Counted from the stretch's first letter, positions 33,575 to 43,623 are shown. The stretch: 64,000 nucleotides of DNA from Actinoplanes missouriensis 431 (GCF_000284295.1 NC_017093.1:7998001-8062000); one strand, 5' to 3'. Translations and numbers: made by a program. Notes: generated from the sequence alone by a model not told the origin.

Positions 33575-34072
33575 ATGCTTCGTTATTCGACGTTGGACAC
33601 CCCGACCGGCCCGTTCACCGTGGTCGTGACGAAGGACGGCGTGGTTCGCGCCGCCGGTTTCACCACGGATGTGCCGGAGCTGATGCGGCTGATGAGTCCG
33701 AAACTGCGGGCGCCGGCCGAGGCGAACGACGATGTGGGCCCGGTGCGTGACGCGGTCCGCGCCTATCTCGACGGCGACCTGACGGCGCTGGACGCGGTGC
33801 AGGTCGAGCAGCACACCCGCGGTGAGTTCATGAGTCACGCCTGGGACGTGATGCGCCAGATCAAGCCGGGTGCGCCGGTGACCTACACCCGTTATGCGGC
33901 GCTGGCGGGTCGTCCACTGGCGGTGCGTGGCGCCGCGTCGGCGTGTGCGCGCAACGCGGTGGCGCTGATCCTGCCGTGCCATCGGGTGTTGCGCACGGAC
34001 GGGTCGCTGGGCGGGTACCGGTGGGGCCTGCCGGTCAAGTCGTGGCTGCTGGCGCACGAGGCGAACGGCTGA
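33575..34072 (+). CDS. ogt: Methylated-DNA-protein-cysteine methyltransferase (Ogt)
   Basis: 165 residues from ATG 33575 behind GAGGAGAG. N-terminal RNaseH-like subdomain (about 1-75), then the alkyltransferase domain with VTYTRYAALAGRPLAVRGAASACARNAVALILPCHRVL: the helix with the Arg finger (R-G-A) and the suicide Cys in PCHRV. Removes methyl from O6-methylguanine by transfer to that Cys. Works with the upstream Ada-AlkA protein in the adaptive response. The DnaA boxes at 33486-33511 lie in its 5' region. Confidence 0.95.
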   Translation: MLRYSTLDTPTGPFTVVVTKDGVVRAAGFTTDVPELMRLMSPKLRAPAEANDDVGPVRDAVRAYLDGDLTALDAVQVEQHTRGEFMSHAWDVMRQIKPGAPVTYTRYAALAGRPLAVRGAASACARNAVALILPCHRVLRTDGSLGGYRWGLPVKSWLLAHEANG

Positions 34073-34211
34073 CGAAGCCCTTGGCGGTGGGCGCACGCGC
34101 AACGCCGATGCATGCGCCCCACCGCCCGGAGGAGCTGGACGCCGGCAAACCCCGCAGACACCCCGATCACCGTACGGCCTAATCGCCTCGCCGATCGCAC
34201 CACCGGAACCC

Positions 34212-34217
34212 TAGGCT
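34212..34217 (+). promoter_or_regulatory. -10 hexamer, leaderless start of valS
   Basis: TAGGCT lies 7 nt before the ATG at 34225, no Shine-Dalgarno between. Confidence 0.35.
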
Positions 34218-34224
34218 GAACGGC

Positions 34225-36762
34225 ATGACTGATACGGGAACCGGACGTCACGGTCTCCCCGAGCGCCCGTCGCTGGACGGCCTCGAGGAGAAGTGGGCGT
34301 CGCACTGGCAGGGGGAGGGCACGTACGCGTTCGACCGTTCCAAGGAGCGCTCGGACGTGTTCTCGATCGACACACCCCCGCCGACCGTATCCGGATCGCT
34401 GCATATCGGGCACGTCTTCTCCTACACGCACACCGACACGGTCGCGCGTTTCCAGCGGATGCGCGGCAAGGCCGTCTTCTATCCGATGGGCTGGGACGAC
34501 AACGGCCTGCCCACCGAGCGCCGCGTGCAGAACGTGTTCGGTGTCCGCTGCGACCCGTCGCTGCCCTACGACGCGGATTGGGCGCCGCCGGCGAAACCGC
34601 CGAAGCCGCCCGTCTCGATCTCCCGGCGGAACTTCGTCGAGTTGTGCGAGAGGCTCACCGCCGAGGACGAGAAGGCGTTCGAGTCGCTGTGGCGGCGGCT
34701 GGGGCTGTCCGTCGACTGGGGACTGACGTATTCGACGATCGGGGCGACGGCCCGCCGGATCGCGCAGCGGGCGTTCCTCGCGAACCTGAGCAGCGGCGAC
34801 GCCTACACCTCGGAGGCGCCGACCCTGTGGGACGTCGGTTTCCGCACCGCTGTCGCGCAGGCCGAGCTGGAGGATCGGGAGAGGCAGGGCGCCTACCACA
34901 CGCTGCGGTTCACCGGCGACAACGGACCGATCGAGGTCGACACGACCCGGCCGGAGTTGCTGCCGGCGTGTGTCGCGCTCGTTCACCATCCGGGTGATCC
35001 CCGCTTCACGGGCCTCACCTCGGCCCGGACACCCTTCTTCGATGTCGAGGTCCCGGTTCTGGCCCATCCGCTGGCTGCCGCCGACAAGGGTACGGGGATA
35101 GCCATGGTCTGCACGTTCGGTGACCTCACCGACGTCACGTGGTGGCGTGACCTCAAGCTGGACACCCGTGTCGTCCTGGGCCGTGACGGACGGTTCCTCC
35201 CGGATCGTCCGGAGGGGGTCCCGTCGGCGGCGTACCAGCATTTCGCCGGGCTGACCGTGGCGGCGGCCCGCAAGGAGATGGTCCGGCTGCTGGGCGAGTC
35301 CGGTGGCCTGATCGGGGAGCCGCGGCCGGTCACGCATCCGGTCAAGTTCTACGAGAAGGGCGACACGCCGCTGGAGATCGTCACCAGCCGGCAGTGGTTC
35401 ATCCGCAACGGCGGGCGTGACCAGCAGCTGCGGGAGCGCCTGCTGGAGCGGGGCCGTGAGCTGCGCTGGGTGCCGGAGAGCATGCGCCATCGGTACGAGC
35501 ACTGGGTCGGCGGCCTGACCGGTGACTGGCTGATCAGCCGGCAGCGGTTCTTCGGTGTGCCGATCCCGGTCTGGTACCGGGTGGACGCCGCGGGTGAGCC
35601 GGACTACGCGGACCCGCTGATCCCGCCGATGGAGAGCCTGCCGGTCGACCCGTCGTCGGAGTGCCCGCCGGGGTTCACCGAGGAGCAGCGGGACGTGCCG
35701 GGCGGGTTCACGGCGGACCCGGATGTCATGGACACCTGGGCGACGTCGTCGCTGACACCGCAGATCGTCACGGGCTGGAGCACGGACGAGGATCTGCACC
35801 GCCGCACGTACCCGATGGATCTGCGCCCGCAGGGCCAGGAGATCATCCGGACCTGGCTGTTCGCGTCGGTCCTGCGCGGCGAGCAGCTCGGCGGCACGCT
35901 GCCGTGGGAGCGGGCCGTGCTGTCCGGCTGGATCCTCGACCCGGACCACAAGAAGATCTCGAAGTCCAAGGGCAACGAGGTGGAGACGCCGCTCGCGCTG
36001 CTGGAGCAGTACGGGTCGGACGCGGTGCGGTACTGGGCGGCGAGCGGCCGTCCCGGCGCCGACCTGGCGTTCGAGCCGGCGCAGCTGAAGGTCGGGCGGC
36101 GGCTGGCGACGAAGCTGCTGAACGCGTCCCGGTTCGCGCTGGGCCTGGGCGCCGCGGAGGCGCTGCGGAAACCGGTCACGGAACCGCTGGACCGGGCGAT
36201 GCTGGGCCGTCTCACATCGGTGGTCAGCGAGGCGACGGCGGCGTTCGAGCGGTTCCAGCACACCGACGCGCTGCAGGTCACGGAGACGTTCTTCTGGACG
36301 TTCTGCGACGACTACATCGAGCTGGTCAAGGACCGGGCGTACTCGGACGGTCCGGGCGCGGACTCGGCCCGGGCCGCGCTCGCCGCCGGGCTGTCGGCGC
36401 TGTTGCGGCTGTTCGCGCCGTTCCTGCCGTACGTCACGGAGGAGGTCTGGTCGTGGTGGCGGTACGGCTCGGTGCACCAGGCGACGTGGCCGACGACGCA
36501 CGAGCTGTCCCGGGTGGCGCCGGAGAGCGACCCGTCGCTGCTGGATCTGGCGGGTGAGGCGCTGCGGCAGGTCCGCCGGGCGAAGTCGGACCGCAAGCTC
36601 TCGATGAAGACGGAGGTGCCGCTCGCCGAGGCGCTCGGGCCGGCCGATCTGCTGGATCGGCTGGCGCTGGTCGAGGGCGACTTCCGGGCGGCGGGCCGGA
36701 TCACGAAGCTGGACCTGCTGCGCGACCGCACCCCGGAGCTCGTCATCGCCTGCGCGTTCTGA
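34225..36762 (+). CDS. valS: Valyl-tRNA synthetase, form without C-terminal coiled coil
   Basis: 845 residues, class I aminoacyl-tRNA synthetase charging tRNA-Val. HIGH motif as HIGH at about 57 (LHIGHVFSYTHTD), KMSKS as KISKSKGNE near 577, CP1 editing domain with the threonine-rich TTRPELLPACVALV near 237, and an anticodon-binding helical domain (about 620-770). The family's usual C-terminal coiled-coil arm (about 70 residues) is absent; the protein ends at ITKLDLLRDRTPELVIACAF. This is the archaeal/actinobacterial-like form rather than the Escherichia coli one. No T-box is seen upstream. Confidence 0.95.
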   Translation: MTDTGTGRHGLPERPSLDGLEEKWASHWQGEGTYAFDRSKERSDVFSIDTPPPTVSGSLHIGHVFSYTHTDTVARFQRMRGKAVFYPMGWDDNGLPTERRVQNVFGVRCDPSLPYDADWAPPAKPPKPPVSISRRNFVELCERLTAEDEKAFESLWRRLGLSVDWGLTYSTIGATARRIAQRAFLANLSSGDAYTSEAPTLWDVGFRTAVAQAELEDRERQGAYHTLRFTGDNGPIEVDTTRPELLPACVALVHHPGDPRFTGLTSARTPFFDVEVPVLAHPLAAADKGTGIAMVCTFGDLTDVTWWRDLKLDTRVVLGRDGRFLPDRPEGVPSAAYQHFAGLTVAAARKEMVRLLGESGGLIGEPRPVTHPVKFYEKGDTPLEIVTSRQWFIRNGGRDQQLRERLLERGRELRWVPESMRHRYEHWVGGLTGDWLISRQRFFGVPIPVWYRVDAAGEPDYADPLIPPMESLPVDPSSECPPGFTEEQRDVPGGFTADPDVMDTWATSSLTPQIVTGWSTDEDLHRRTYPMDLRPQGQEIIRTWLFASVLRGEQLGGTLPWERAVLSGWILDPDHKKISKSKGNEVETPLALLEQYGSDAVRYWAASGRPGADLAFEPAQLKVGRRLATKLLNASRFALGLGAAEALRKPVTEPLDRAMLGRLTSVVSEATAAFERFQHTDALQVTETFFWTFCDDYIELVKDRAYSDGPGADSARAALAAGLSALLRLFAPFLPYVTEEVWSWWRYGSVHQATWPTTHELSRVAPESDPSLLDLAGEALRQVRRAKSDRKLSMKTEVPLAEALGPADLLDRLALVEGDFRAAGRITKLDLLRDRTPELVIACAF

Positions 36763-36807
36763 TCCGATTCCCGGTGCCGGGGCCGTGTGCTGGTCCACCA
36801 TTAGGGC

Positions 36808-37374
36808 ATGTCATTCGCCCCGGAGGAGGTCCAGGCCCCGGCCCGGGACGCGGTGCTGTTCCGGTCCTCGCCGGTGCGCGCCTTCTTGATGGTGTTCGCC
36901 GCGCTGCTGGTGGCCTACCTGGCGGTGTCGCCGGTGGTGGCCCGGTTCGCCCGTGGGACGGGCGAACCGTGGTGGGTCACCGCCGCGCAGGCGGTCGCGG
37001 TCGCGGCCGGCGCCGCGGGCGTCTACACCCTCTCTGCGAGAGGGTCGCTTCCCACCTGGGTACGGGTGTCGGAGGCCGGCCTGGAGCTGGCGGCGCAGGA
37101 CAGCGACCCGATTCTGCTGGAGTGGCGGGACGTGGCCGCCGTGGTGATCCGCCGGGCCGGTCTGCGCACGGTCCTCGAGGTGGTGCCCGGTGACCTGGAC
37201 ACGGTGCATCCGGTGCAGGACGCCGCGGATGGCGCGCCGCCGCTGACCGACACGCCTCGCGGCCCGGCGTTCACCGCCGACCTGAGTCAGCTGTGGCCGA
37301 CGTCGCGGGCGCTGCGCCGGGAGCTGGAGCACTGGATGCTCGTGAAGAAGAACCAGCCGGTCCGGCGTTTCTGA
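36808..37374 (+). CDS. Two-TM hypothetical protein with PH-like domain
   Basis: 188 residues. Two membrane helices (about 25-47 and 55-77) are followed by a soluble part with WVRVSEAGLELAAQDSDPILLEWRDVAAVVIRRAGLRTVLEVVPGD, a strand pattern like YcxB/bacterial PH domains. Ends in a basic VKKNQPVRRF tail. 45 bp after valS on the same strand; CACCAT lies 6 nt before the ATG. No function known. Confidence 0.7.
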   Translation: MSFAPEEVQAPARDAVLFRSSPVRAFLMVFAALLVAYLAVSPVVARFARGTGEPWWVTAAQAVAVAAGAAGVYTLSARGSLPTWVRVSEAGLELAAQDSDPILLEWRDVAAVVIRRAGLRTVLEVVPGDLDTVHPVQDAADGAPPLTDTPRGPAFTADLSQLWPTSRALRRELEHWMLVKKNQPVRRF

Positions 37375-37380
37375 CAGCGG

Positions 37381-38181
37381 TCAGATGTCGCCGCCGCCAC
37401 CCCAGTCGCCGCCGCCACCCCAGTCGCCACCGCCACCCCAGTCGCCGCCACCGCTGGAGTCGCTGCCGCCGCTGAGGTCATTGCCGCCGAAGTCGGCGGC
37501 CTGGGCGTCGCCGCCCCAGTCCTGCCCGCCCCAGTCGCCGCCCCAGTCGCCGTCGCCGCCGACGATGCCCACGTCGCCGAAGGCGGGCGAGAACAGCGCG
37601 TCGAAGATCAGCATGCCGCCGAGGACGCCGGCACCCGCGCCGAGCGCGGTCTTCCACACGGGCGTCGAGTACCACCCGGCGGGCACCGGGCGGCCCTGCA
37701 CCCGGCCGCCGGGGTAGTAGTAGGGCGTGCCGGGGCCGGGCTGCGGGCCCGCGCGGTACTGATGACCCTCGACGGTGACCTCCCGTTCCCGGGTGAGCTG
37801 CCCGCTGCCCCGGGAGGCGGCCAGCGGCGGCAGCTCGGGGCCGGGGTCGATGCCCATCGCGGTGCGCGCGGCCCGCACGTAGGCGAGGCCCTCCAGAGCC
37901 GACTCGCGGGCCAGCTCGTACTGCCGGACCGAATTGGCCTGCTGGAGCTGACCGCCTGCCGCGTTGTACCGCTCGCTCGCGTCAGCGAGCGCCTGACGGG
38001 CCGCCGGGTCCTCGGAGACCAGGTTCATCACCTGACCGCCGAGCCGCTCGTACCACCGCTGCGCCTCGGCGCGGGCGTCCTCGAGCTGCGTCTGCCGGCG
38101 AGCCTGTCCACTGCGCTGCGTCGCGGCGATGACCAGCGCCACCAGCGCGAGGATCACCAGGATGAGTAACACGCCCTTCAT
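37381..38181 (-). CDS. Membrane-anchored protein with Gly-Asp-Trp repeats
   Basis: 266 residues from ATG 38181. An N-terminal signal-anchor helix (VLLILVILALVALVIAA), a helical coiled-coil-prone domain (about 30-110), a Pro/Gly/Tyr-rich middle, a second hydrophobic patch (ALGAGAGVLGGMLIFDALF) and a C-terminus of repeated DWGGGG units (4 near-perfect, 18-nt period, 37385-37450) preceded by looser GDWGGDWGG copies. The pattern recalls the YgcG/TPM-adjacent Gly-rich tails. Function unknown. Divergent from rmuC, 55 bp apart. Confidence 0.65.
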   Translation of the reverse strand: MKGVLLILVILALVALVIAATQRSGQARRQTQLEDARAEAQRWYERLGGQVMNLVSEDPAARQALADASERYNAAGGQLQQANSVRQYELARESALEGLAYVRAARTAMGIDPGPELPPLAASRGSGQLTREREVTVEGHQYRAGPQPGPGTPYYYPGGRVQGRPVPAGWYSTPVWKTALGAGAGVLGGMLIFDALFSPAFGDVGIVGGDGDWGGDWGGQDWGGDAQAADFGGNDLSGGSDSSGGGDWGGGGDWGGGGDWGGGGDI

Positions 38182-38188
38182 GTTTCCC

Positions 38189-38194
38189 ACGGTA
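38189..38194 (-). promoter_or_regulatory. -10 hexamer, leaderless start of the GGGGDW-repeat gene
   Basis: On the minus strand TACCGT stands 7 nt before the ATG at 38181; GGGAAA between could instead serve as a weak Shine-Dalgarno. Confidence 0.35.
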
Positions 38195-38236
38195 CCTCTG
38201 CGGGTCATGTGTCACCGGTCTGGCAATCTTCTCCAA

Positions 38237-39379
38237 GTGACGTTCTCCACGCTCGCTGTGATCCTCGTCTGCCTCGCCGCCGGCGCCGCCCTGGGCTGGC
38301 TGGTCGCCCGGGCACGCGCCGCCACCGACATCGCCCGGCTGGAGGCGACCCTGGAGGCGGCCCGGGAGGGTGAGCAGCGGATGGAGCAGTCGCTTCGGGC
38401 ACTGTCCTATGAGGCGACCGCGCAGTCCCAGGAGGCGGTGGCCCGAGCGGTGGCGCCGCTGCACGAGACCCTGCGCCGGTACGAGGAGCGGGTCGCCCAG
38501 CTGGAGCACGACCGGGTGGACGCGTACGCGGAGCTGCGCGAACAGGTCCGGGTGATGGGCGCGGTCTCGGGCGAGCTGCGCACCGAGACCCGGCAGCTGG
38601 TGTCGGCGCTGCGCGCGCCGCAGGTGCGCGGCCGCTGGGGTGAGCATCAGCTGCGGCGCATCGTGGAGGCGGCCGGGCTGCTGGAGCACTGCGACTTCGC
38701 CGAGCAGGTCACGGCGGCCACCGACGATCAGGGGGTCCGGCCCGACCTGGTGGTGCGGCTGCACGGCGGCCGGGCCGTGGTGGTGGACGCGAAGGCGCCG
38801 CTGGACGGGTACCTGTCGGCGATGGAGGCCCGCGACGAGCGCACCCGCGACGGCCACCTGGACATGCACGCCCGGCACCTGCGCGCGCACGTGGACCAGT
38901 TGTCGGCGAAGAAGTACTGGGCGGCGTTCGACGAGGCCACCGACTTCGTGGTGCTGTTCGTCCCGGCGGACCCGTTCCTGGACGCGGCCCTGCAGCGGGA
39001 CCCGGGGCTGATGGAGCACGCGTTCCGCCGGCACGTGGTCCTGGCCACCCCGGCCACCCTGATCGCCCTGCTGCGCACCGTCGCGTACTCCTGGCGCCAG
39101 GAGGCACTGGCCCGCAACGCGGTGGCGGTGCACAGCCTGGGCCGGGAGCTCTACGCCCGGCTGTCCACGCTCGGCGACCACGTGGCGAAGCTGGGCACGT
39201 CGCTGACCGGGGCGGTCACCGCGTACAACAAGGCCGTCGGCTCGCTGGAGTCACGGGTGCTGGTGAGCGCCCGCAAGCTGGCCGAGATGGGCGTGACCGG
39301 CGACGACCTCATGGAGACGCCGCAGGTCGAGGTCATGCCCCGCCAACCTCAAGCTCCCGAGCTCAGCCAGCAGCCCTAG
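38237..39379 (+). CDS. rmuC: DNA recombination protein RmuC
   Basis: 380 residues from GTG 38237 (CAATCT seven nt upstream); an ATG at 38207 is in frame. N-terminal membrane anchor ([20 protein letters not shown]), a long coiled coil (about 30-125; [28 protein letters not shown]), then the PD-(D/E)XK-like RmuC core with [24 protein letters not shown] and [19 protein letters not shown] (D-x-K). RmuC limits inversions at repeats in Escherichia coli; biochemical role unproven. Overlaps ispH tail to tail by 17 bp. Confidence 0.95.
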   Translation: MTFSTLAVILVCLAAGAALGWLVARARAATDIARLEATLEAAREGEQRMEQSLRALSYEATAQSQEAVARAVAPLHETLRRYEERVAQLEHDRVDAYAELREQVRVMGAVSGELRTETRQLVSALRAPQVRGRWGEHQLRRIVEAAGLLEHCDFAEQVTAATDDQGVRPDLVVRLHGGRAVVVDAKAPLDGYLSAMEARDERTRDGHLDMHARHLRAHVDQLSAKKYWAAFDEATDFVVLFVPADPFLDAALQRDPGLMEHAFRRHVVLATPATLIALLRTVAYSWRQEALARNAVAVHSLGRELYARLSTLGDHVAKLGTSLTGAVTAYNKAVGSLESRVLVSARKLAEMGVTGDDLMETPQVEVMPRQPQAPELSQQP

Positions 39380-40340
39380 CGGCGGCCGCGGCTTTCATGT
39401 CGCGGCGCAGTTCCTGGGGCAGCGAGAACGTCAACCGTTCTTCCGCGGTCGTGTACTCCGTGACCTCGCCGAAGCCGCGCTCGGCGAGGTGGGCGAGCAC
39501 CTCCATGACCAGCTCGTCCGGGACGCTGGCACCGGACGAGACGCCGACCGTGGTGGCGCCGGCCAGCCACTCGTCCTGGATCTCGGCGGCGTAGTCGACC
39601 AGGTGACCGGCCCGGGCGCCGGCGCCGAGGGCGACCTCGACGAGCCGCACCGAGTTCGACGAGTTCGTCGAGCCGACGACGATGACCACGTCGCAGTCCG
39701 GGGCGATCTCCTTGATCACGTGCTGGCGGTTGGAGGTGGCGTAGCAGATGTCGTCGCTGGGCGGCGACTGCAGCAGCGGCAGCCGGGTCTTCAGCCGGGC
39801 CACCGTCTCCATCGTCTCGTCGACCGAGAGCGTGGTCTGCGACAGCCAGACGACCTTGGACGGGTCGCGGACCACGACGTTCTCCACGTCGTCCGGGCCG
39901 TCGACCAGCTGGATGTGCGCGGGGGCCTCGCCGGAGGTGCCGATGACCTCCTCGTGACCCTCGTGACCGATCAGCAGGATGTCGTAGTCCTCGGCGGCGA
40001 ACCGTTTCGCCTCGTGGTGCACCTTCGTCACCAGGGGGCAGGTCGCGTCGATCGCCTTGAGGTTGCGCTCGCGGGCCTGCTCGTGGACCTCGGGCGCAAC
40101 GCCGTGGGCGGAGAAGACGACCGTGGACCCCTCGGGGACCTCGTAGTTCTCCTCCACGAAGATCGCACCGCGGGCCTCCAGGGTGCTGACCACGTGTTTG
40201 TTGTGCACGATCTGCTTGCGCACGTAGACCGGGGCGCCGTAGAGCTTCAGCGCCTCCTCGACGGTCTGCACGGCGCGGTCGACGCCGGCGCAGTAGCCAC
40301 GCGGCTTGGCGAGCAACACCCGCTTACGAGGTTCAGTCAC
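39363..40340 (-). CDS. ispH: 4-Hydroxy-3-methylbut-2-enyl diphosphate reductase
   Basis: 325 residues from GTG 40340. Last step of the MEP isoprenoid pathway: reduces HMBPP to IPP and DMAPP with a [4Fe-4S] cluster. The three cluster Cys are in GYCAGVDRA (C17), [11 protein letters not shown] and ICYATSNRQ; catalytic E in the [15 protein letters not shown] region and active-site His residues (HKHVV, SAHGVAP) are intact. In actinobacteria this supplies isoprenoids to the cis-prenyltransferase encoded at 49.7 kb. Conserved synteny with xseAB nearby. Start supported by TACCAT six nt upstream. Confidence 0.97.
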   Translation of the reverse strand: MTEPRKRVLLAKPRGYCAGVDRAVQTVEEALKLYGAPVYVRKQIVHNKHVVSTLEARGAIFVEENYEVPEGSTVVFSAHGVAPEVHEQARERNLKAIDATCPLVTKVHHEAKRFAAEDYDILLIGHEGHEEVIGTSGEAPAHIQLVDGPDDVENVVVRDPSKVVWLSQTTLSVDETMETVARLKTRLPLLQSPPSDDICYATSNRQHVIKEIAPDCDVVIVVGSTNSSNSVRLVEVALGAGARAGHLVDYAAEIQDEWLAGATTVGVSSGASVPDELVMEVLAHLAERGFGEVTEYTTAEERLTFSLPQELRRDMKAAAAARAAG

Positions 40341-40346
40341 CCGGCC

Positions 40347-40352
40347 ATGGTA
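40347..40352 (-). promoter_or_regulatory. -10 hexamer, leaderless start of ispH
   Basis: On the minus strand TACCAT lies 6 nt before GTG 40340; no Shine-Dalgarno. Confidence 0.4.
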
Positions 40353-40429
40353 CGTGGCCGCTCCCCCTGCCTGTCGATCTGCGATCAGTGCCACAGCAGG
40401 GCTGGCGGACGTCGGGCACACTGCCGCCC

Positions 40430-40939
40430 ATGACGGAGCTCTACACCGGGATGGTCCGGCTGGCGATCGGGGTGCTGACCCTGCTCGGCGGCGCGTTCTG
40501 GCTGGTGATGGCCCTGACCATGCCGGACGTGCGGGACGTGACGATCAGCGTGGCCGCGGTCGGTGCCGGGTTGATCGTGCTGTTCTGGGACCGGCTGCGC
40601 CTGCCGGCCCGGATCGTCGTGCCGGTGGCGGCCGCCGGCGGGCTGGCCGGGACGGGCACCGGGCTGGCGGCGGACCGCATCAGCGAGGGCGGGATGTTCG
40701 CATGGCTGGAGTACCGCGGCTGGCCGTTCGAGTGGCTGGTGCGCGGCGGTGTGGCGGACACCCCGGACGAGGCACGGCGGCTGGCGATCGAGGACGGCTG
40801 GGCGGCCGACTGGTTACGGATGCTCGTGGACGTGGTGCTCTGGACGTACGCAAGCCTGGTGTTGATCGTGGTTTTGATCGTCGGGATGCGGGCGCTGCGT
40901 GGGTATTTTGCCCCGAAAGTGACGGATCAGCCGGGATAA
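40430..40939 (+). CDS. Membrane hypothetical protein (3 TM)
   Basis: 169 residues from ATG 40430. Two N-terminal hydrophobic helices ([39 protein letters not shown]), an extracytoplasmic-looking acidic loop with W residues, and a C-terminal helix ([20 protein letters not shown]). No family recognised. Divergent from ispH and 7 bp before another membrane gene. CACACT stands 7 nt before the ATG. Confidence 0.6.
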   Translation: MTELYTGMVRLAIGVLTLLGGAFWLVMALTMPDVRDVTISVAAVGAGLIVLFWDRLRLPARIVVPVAAAGGLAGTGTGLAADRISEGGMFAWLEYRGWPFEWLVRGGVADTPDEARRLAIEDGWAADWLRMLVDVVLWTYASLVLIVVLIVGMRALRGYFAPKVTDQPG

Positions 40940-40946
40940 TGGCCGC

Positions 40947-41516
40947 ATGGGCGGCGCGCATCGGGGCGAGGACCCGTGGGCAGCGTGGCCGTCCATCCCG
41001 GCGGTGCTCCGGGTGATGGCGGGCTGGTTCCTCGTCGGCATCGGCGCGCTGAACCTCGCGGTCGAGGTGGACGGCGGCCTGACCGGGCAGTACCTGATCT
41101 TCCACGTGGCGCTGCTGGCCGGCGGCGTGCTGCTGCTGGCCCGGCACCGGATCCGGCCGAGCCGCGCCGGGTACCTGGTGTCCGGGCTGCTCGCGCTCGC
41201 CGGGATGGCCGTCGCGACGGTACCCGCCACCACACGCTGCTGCCTCGCCGATCACCCGCAGCGGCGCGGCTATCCGTTCCCGTTCCTCGGCACCGGGGAC
41301 GGCGTGCACGTCGACCCGGAGTACCTGGCCGCGGACCTGGTCTTCTGGGCCTGCGCCGGGCTGCTCGTGCTCACCGTGCTGACCGTGATCGAGCAGCGGC
41401 TGCCGGAACGGCGCACCCCGGTGGACCTCGGCGCCTACACCGGGCGGCACGCCGAGCCCCGCGCCATGGCCGCCACCGGCGATCGCAGCGGGGAGAATGT
41501 CGGTGGGCTTCCGTAA
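40947..41516 (+). CDS. Membrane hypothetical protein (4 TM)
   Basis: 189 residues. Four hydrophobic helices between residues 18 and 145, with a CC pair in VPATTRCCLADH in the loop before the last helix, and a hydrophilic C-terminal tail. Not recognised. GATAAT ends 6 nt before its ATG, so it may have its own leaderless promoter although it follows the preceding gene by 7 bp. Leads into xseAB. Confidence 0.6.
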   Translation: MGGAHRGEDPWAAWPSIPAVLRVMAGWFLVGIGALNLAVEVDGGLTGQYLIFHVALLAGGVLLLARHRIRPSRAGYLVSGLLALAGMAVATVPATTRCCLADHPQRRGYPFPFLGTGDGVHVDPEYLAADLVFWACAGLLVLTVLTVIEQRLPERRTPVDLGAYTGRHAEPRAMAATGDRSGENVGGLP

Positions 41517-41519
41517 TCT
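41514..41519 (+). promoter_or_regulatory. -10 hexamer, leaderless start of xseA
   Basis: TAATCT stands 6 nt before GTG 41526. The identical hexamer and spacing occur before otsB at 48874. Confidence 0.45.
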
Positions 41520-41525
41520 GGCCGG

Positions 41526-42764
41526 GTGACCCAGCCCGAGGCGAAGAAGCCGGAACCCAAGAGCACCGCTGACGAGCCGTGGCCGGTCCGCGTGGTCAGC
41601 CAGAAAGTCGGCGCCTGGATCGCGAAACTCGGCTGGGTCTGGGTGGACGGGCAGGTCGCCCAGATCAGCCGCCGGCCCGGCTCGGGCGTGGTCTTCCTGA
41701 CCCTGCGTGACCCCTCCGCCGACCTGAGCCTGACCGTCACGGCCCACCGCGACGTGCTCGACGCGGGCGCGCCGGAGCTGGCCGAGGGCGCCCGGGTCAC
41801 CATGCACGCGAAACCGGAGTTCTATCCCGCCCGGGGCACGCTGAGCCTGCGCGCCGACGAGATCCGCCAGGTCGGCCTCGGTGAGCTGCTGGCGCGGCTG
41901 GAGCGGCTGAAGAAGCTGCTCGGCGCGGAGGGCCTGTTCGCCCGTGACCGCAAGCGGCGGCTGCCGTTCCTGCCCGGCCGGATCGGCCTGATCACCGGCC
42001 GGGCCAGCGCCGCCGAGCGCGACGTGCTGATGAACACCCGGCGCCGCTGGCCGGCCGTGGAGTTCCGGGTGGTCAACGTGGCGGTGCAGGGCCCGACCGC
42101 GGTGCCGCAGATCATCGACGCGCTGAAGGTTCTGGACAACGACGACACGATCGACGTCATCGTGATCGCCCGGGGCGGCGGCAGCGTGGAGGACCTGCTG
42201 CCCTTCTCCGACGAGGCGCTCTGCCGGGCAGTGTTCGCGGCGCGCACCCCGGTGGTCAGCGCGATCGGGCACGAGACCGACGCGCCGCTGCTGGACTACG
42301 TGGCCGACCTGCGCGCCTCCACCCCGACCGACGCCGCCAAGCGGATCGTGCCGGACCTCGCCGACGAGCTGCGCCTGATCGAGCTCGCCCGCAACCGGCT
42401 GGACCGCGCGGTCATCGGCCTGATCGAGCGGGAACGGCACCGGATCGAGTCGTGGCGCTCGCGGCCGGTGCTGGCCCGCCCGGAGTCGCTGATCGACCAG
42501 CGCGCCGCCGAGGTGACCGCGCTGCGGGACCGCGCCGGGCGCAGCCTGGAGCACCGGCTGCGCCGCGCCGACGACGACCTGCGGCACACCGTCGCCCGGC
42601 TGCGGGCGCTGTCGCCGGCGGCGACCCTGCAGCGCGGCTATGCGATCGTGCAGCGCGCCGACGGCCACGTGGTCCGCGCCGCGGACGAGGTGGCCGCGGA
42701 CGACCTTCTTCGGATCCGGCTCGCGTCCGGCGAGCTGGCGGCAAGAGTAGGAAGTGACCAGTGA
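41526..42764 (+). CDS. xseA: Exodeoxyribonuclease VII large subunit
   Basis: 412 residues. OB-fold N-terminus (about 18-110; [44 protein letters not shown]), catalytic core with [71 protein letters not shown], then a coiled-coil C-terminus. Degrades single-stranded DNA into oligonucleotides with the small subunit; acts in repair. GTGA overlap with xseB fixes the pair. Confidence 0.97.
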   Translation: MTQPEAKKPEPKSTADEPWPVRVVSQKVGAWIAKLGWVWVDGQVAQISRRPGSGVVFLTLRDPSADLSLTVTAHRDVLDAGAPELAEGARVTMHAKPEFYPARGTLSLRADEIRQVGLGELLARLERLKKLLGAEGLFARDRKRRLPFLPGRIGLITGRASAAERDVLMNTRRRWPAVEFRVVNVAVQGPTAVPQIIDALKVLDNDDTIDVIVIARGGGSVEDLLPFSDEALCRAVFAARTPVVSAIGHETDAPLLDYVADLRASTPTDAAKRIVPDLADELRLIELARNRLDRAVIGLIERERHRIESWRSRPVLARPESLIDQRAAEVTALRDRAGRSLEHRLRRADDDLRHTVARLRALSPAATLQRGYAIVQRADGHVVRAADEVAADDLLRIRLASGELAARVGSDQ

Positions 42765-42964
42765 GCGACGAGAACCTCAGCTACGAGCAGGCCCGCACCG
42801 AGCTGGCGTCCGTGGTGGAGCGTCTGGAGCAGGGCGGCGGGAGCCTGGAGGAGTCGCTCGCGCTGTGGGAGCGCGGCGAGAAACTGGCCGACGTCTGCCA
42901 GCGCTGGCTGGACGGTGCCCGGGAGCGGATCGAGGCGGCCCGCGCGGCCCGGCCCGGCGACTGA
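42761..42964 (+). CDS. xseB: Exodeoxyribonuclease VII small subunit
   Basis: 67 residues, two helices: [52 protein letters not shown], the standard XseB signature. Several copies cap the coiled coils of one XseA. Starts at GTG 42761 inside the xseA stop (GTGA). Convergent with the DUF4245 gene 7 bp away. Confidence 0.95.
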   Translation: MSDENLSYEQARTELASVVERLEQGGGSLEESLALWERGEKLADVCQRWLDGARERIEAARAARPGD

Positions 42965-42971
42965 GCGCCGG

Positions 42972-43541
42972 TCAGCGGAGCGCGGCCGCCAGGGTCTCCA
43001 TGTCGTCGCGGTCGGTCTCGCCGATCAGCAGGATGGTCCGGTTCTGCTCGGTGACGATGAACGCGGTCTCGCCCGGCCGCCCGGAGTAGACCATCCAGGT
43101 GCGGTCGCCGGCGCGGAACGTGCCGGTCCGCTTGCCCTGATCGCCCACCTCGGCGGGGACCAGGGTCGCGGCCGGCACCGTGCTCTGCACCAGCAGGATC
43201 GGGTCGGACTCCGGGTCGACGTAACCGAGACGCAGGGTGGCCCCGCCGTCCTCCTCGCGGAAGTTGGCGGACGTGACATACCAGTCCTCGCTCAGGCCGG
43301 CCGGCTGCACCACGGTGAACCGCTGCGAGGCGGACTGGACCGCGCTCGTCGTGTCCTTCGAGATCGGCTTGTCGCCGTCGAGGACCAGTTTCCAGAAAAC
43401 CATCACCAGCGCGATCGGCACCAGCAGCACCAGCAGCGAATAGGCCATGTCGCGGGGGCGGCGGCCCTCTTTCGGGGCGAGCCGCGCGGGCGCGGGTGCG
43501 GGGACAGACGTCGCGGGTTCCACCAACCCATTGTTAACCAT
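42972..43541 (-). CDS. DUF4245 membrane-anchored protein
   Basis: 189 residues from ATG 43541. A Pro/Ala-rich cytosolic N-terminus, [22 protein letters not shown] helix (about 36-57), then an extracellular beta-rich domain ending [21 protein letters not shown]. The [14 protein letters not shown] block is the hallmark of DUF4245, a family restricted to actinobacteria. It sits between xseB and glpX as Rv1100 does in mycobacteria (from memory). Role unknown; likely envelope. Confidence 0.85.
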   Translation of the reverse strand: MVNNGLVEPATSVPAPAPARLAPKEGRRPRDMAYSLLVLLVPIALVMVFWKLVLDGDKPISKDTTSAVQSASQRFTVVQPAGLSEDWYVTSANFREEDGGATLRLGYVDPESDPILLVQSTVPAATLVPAEVGDQGKRTGTFRAGDRTWMVYSGRPGETAFIVTEQNRTILLIGETDRDDMETLAAALR

Positions 43542-43623
43542 GTCGCTGAACCGAGACGGGGCACGTCCGCGGATGCCAGGATCGGAGGACTTGACAGCCC
43601 CGCAACGTCGCGAGGAGGCCGCC

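Noticed and set aside
34073-34224. T-box leader upstream of valS
   Set aside because: Only about 150 bp, no specifier-loop or NGGN-type T-box sequence seen.
33892-36801. A 969-codon open frame on the minus strand across valS and ogt
   Set aside because: It is the antisense of valS and ogt. In very GC-rich DNA the complementary frames stay open; it has no Shine-Dalgarno and its sequence is Arg/Pro-rich with no domain.
37381-37450. CRISPR-like array from the short CCACCCCAGTCGCC repeats
   Set aside because: Period is 18 nt, in frame and coding for DWGGGG; spacers are absent.
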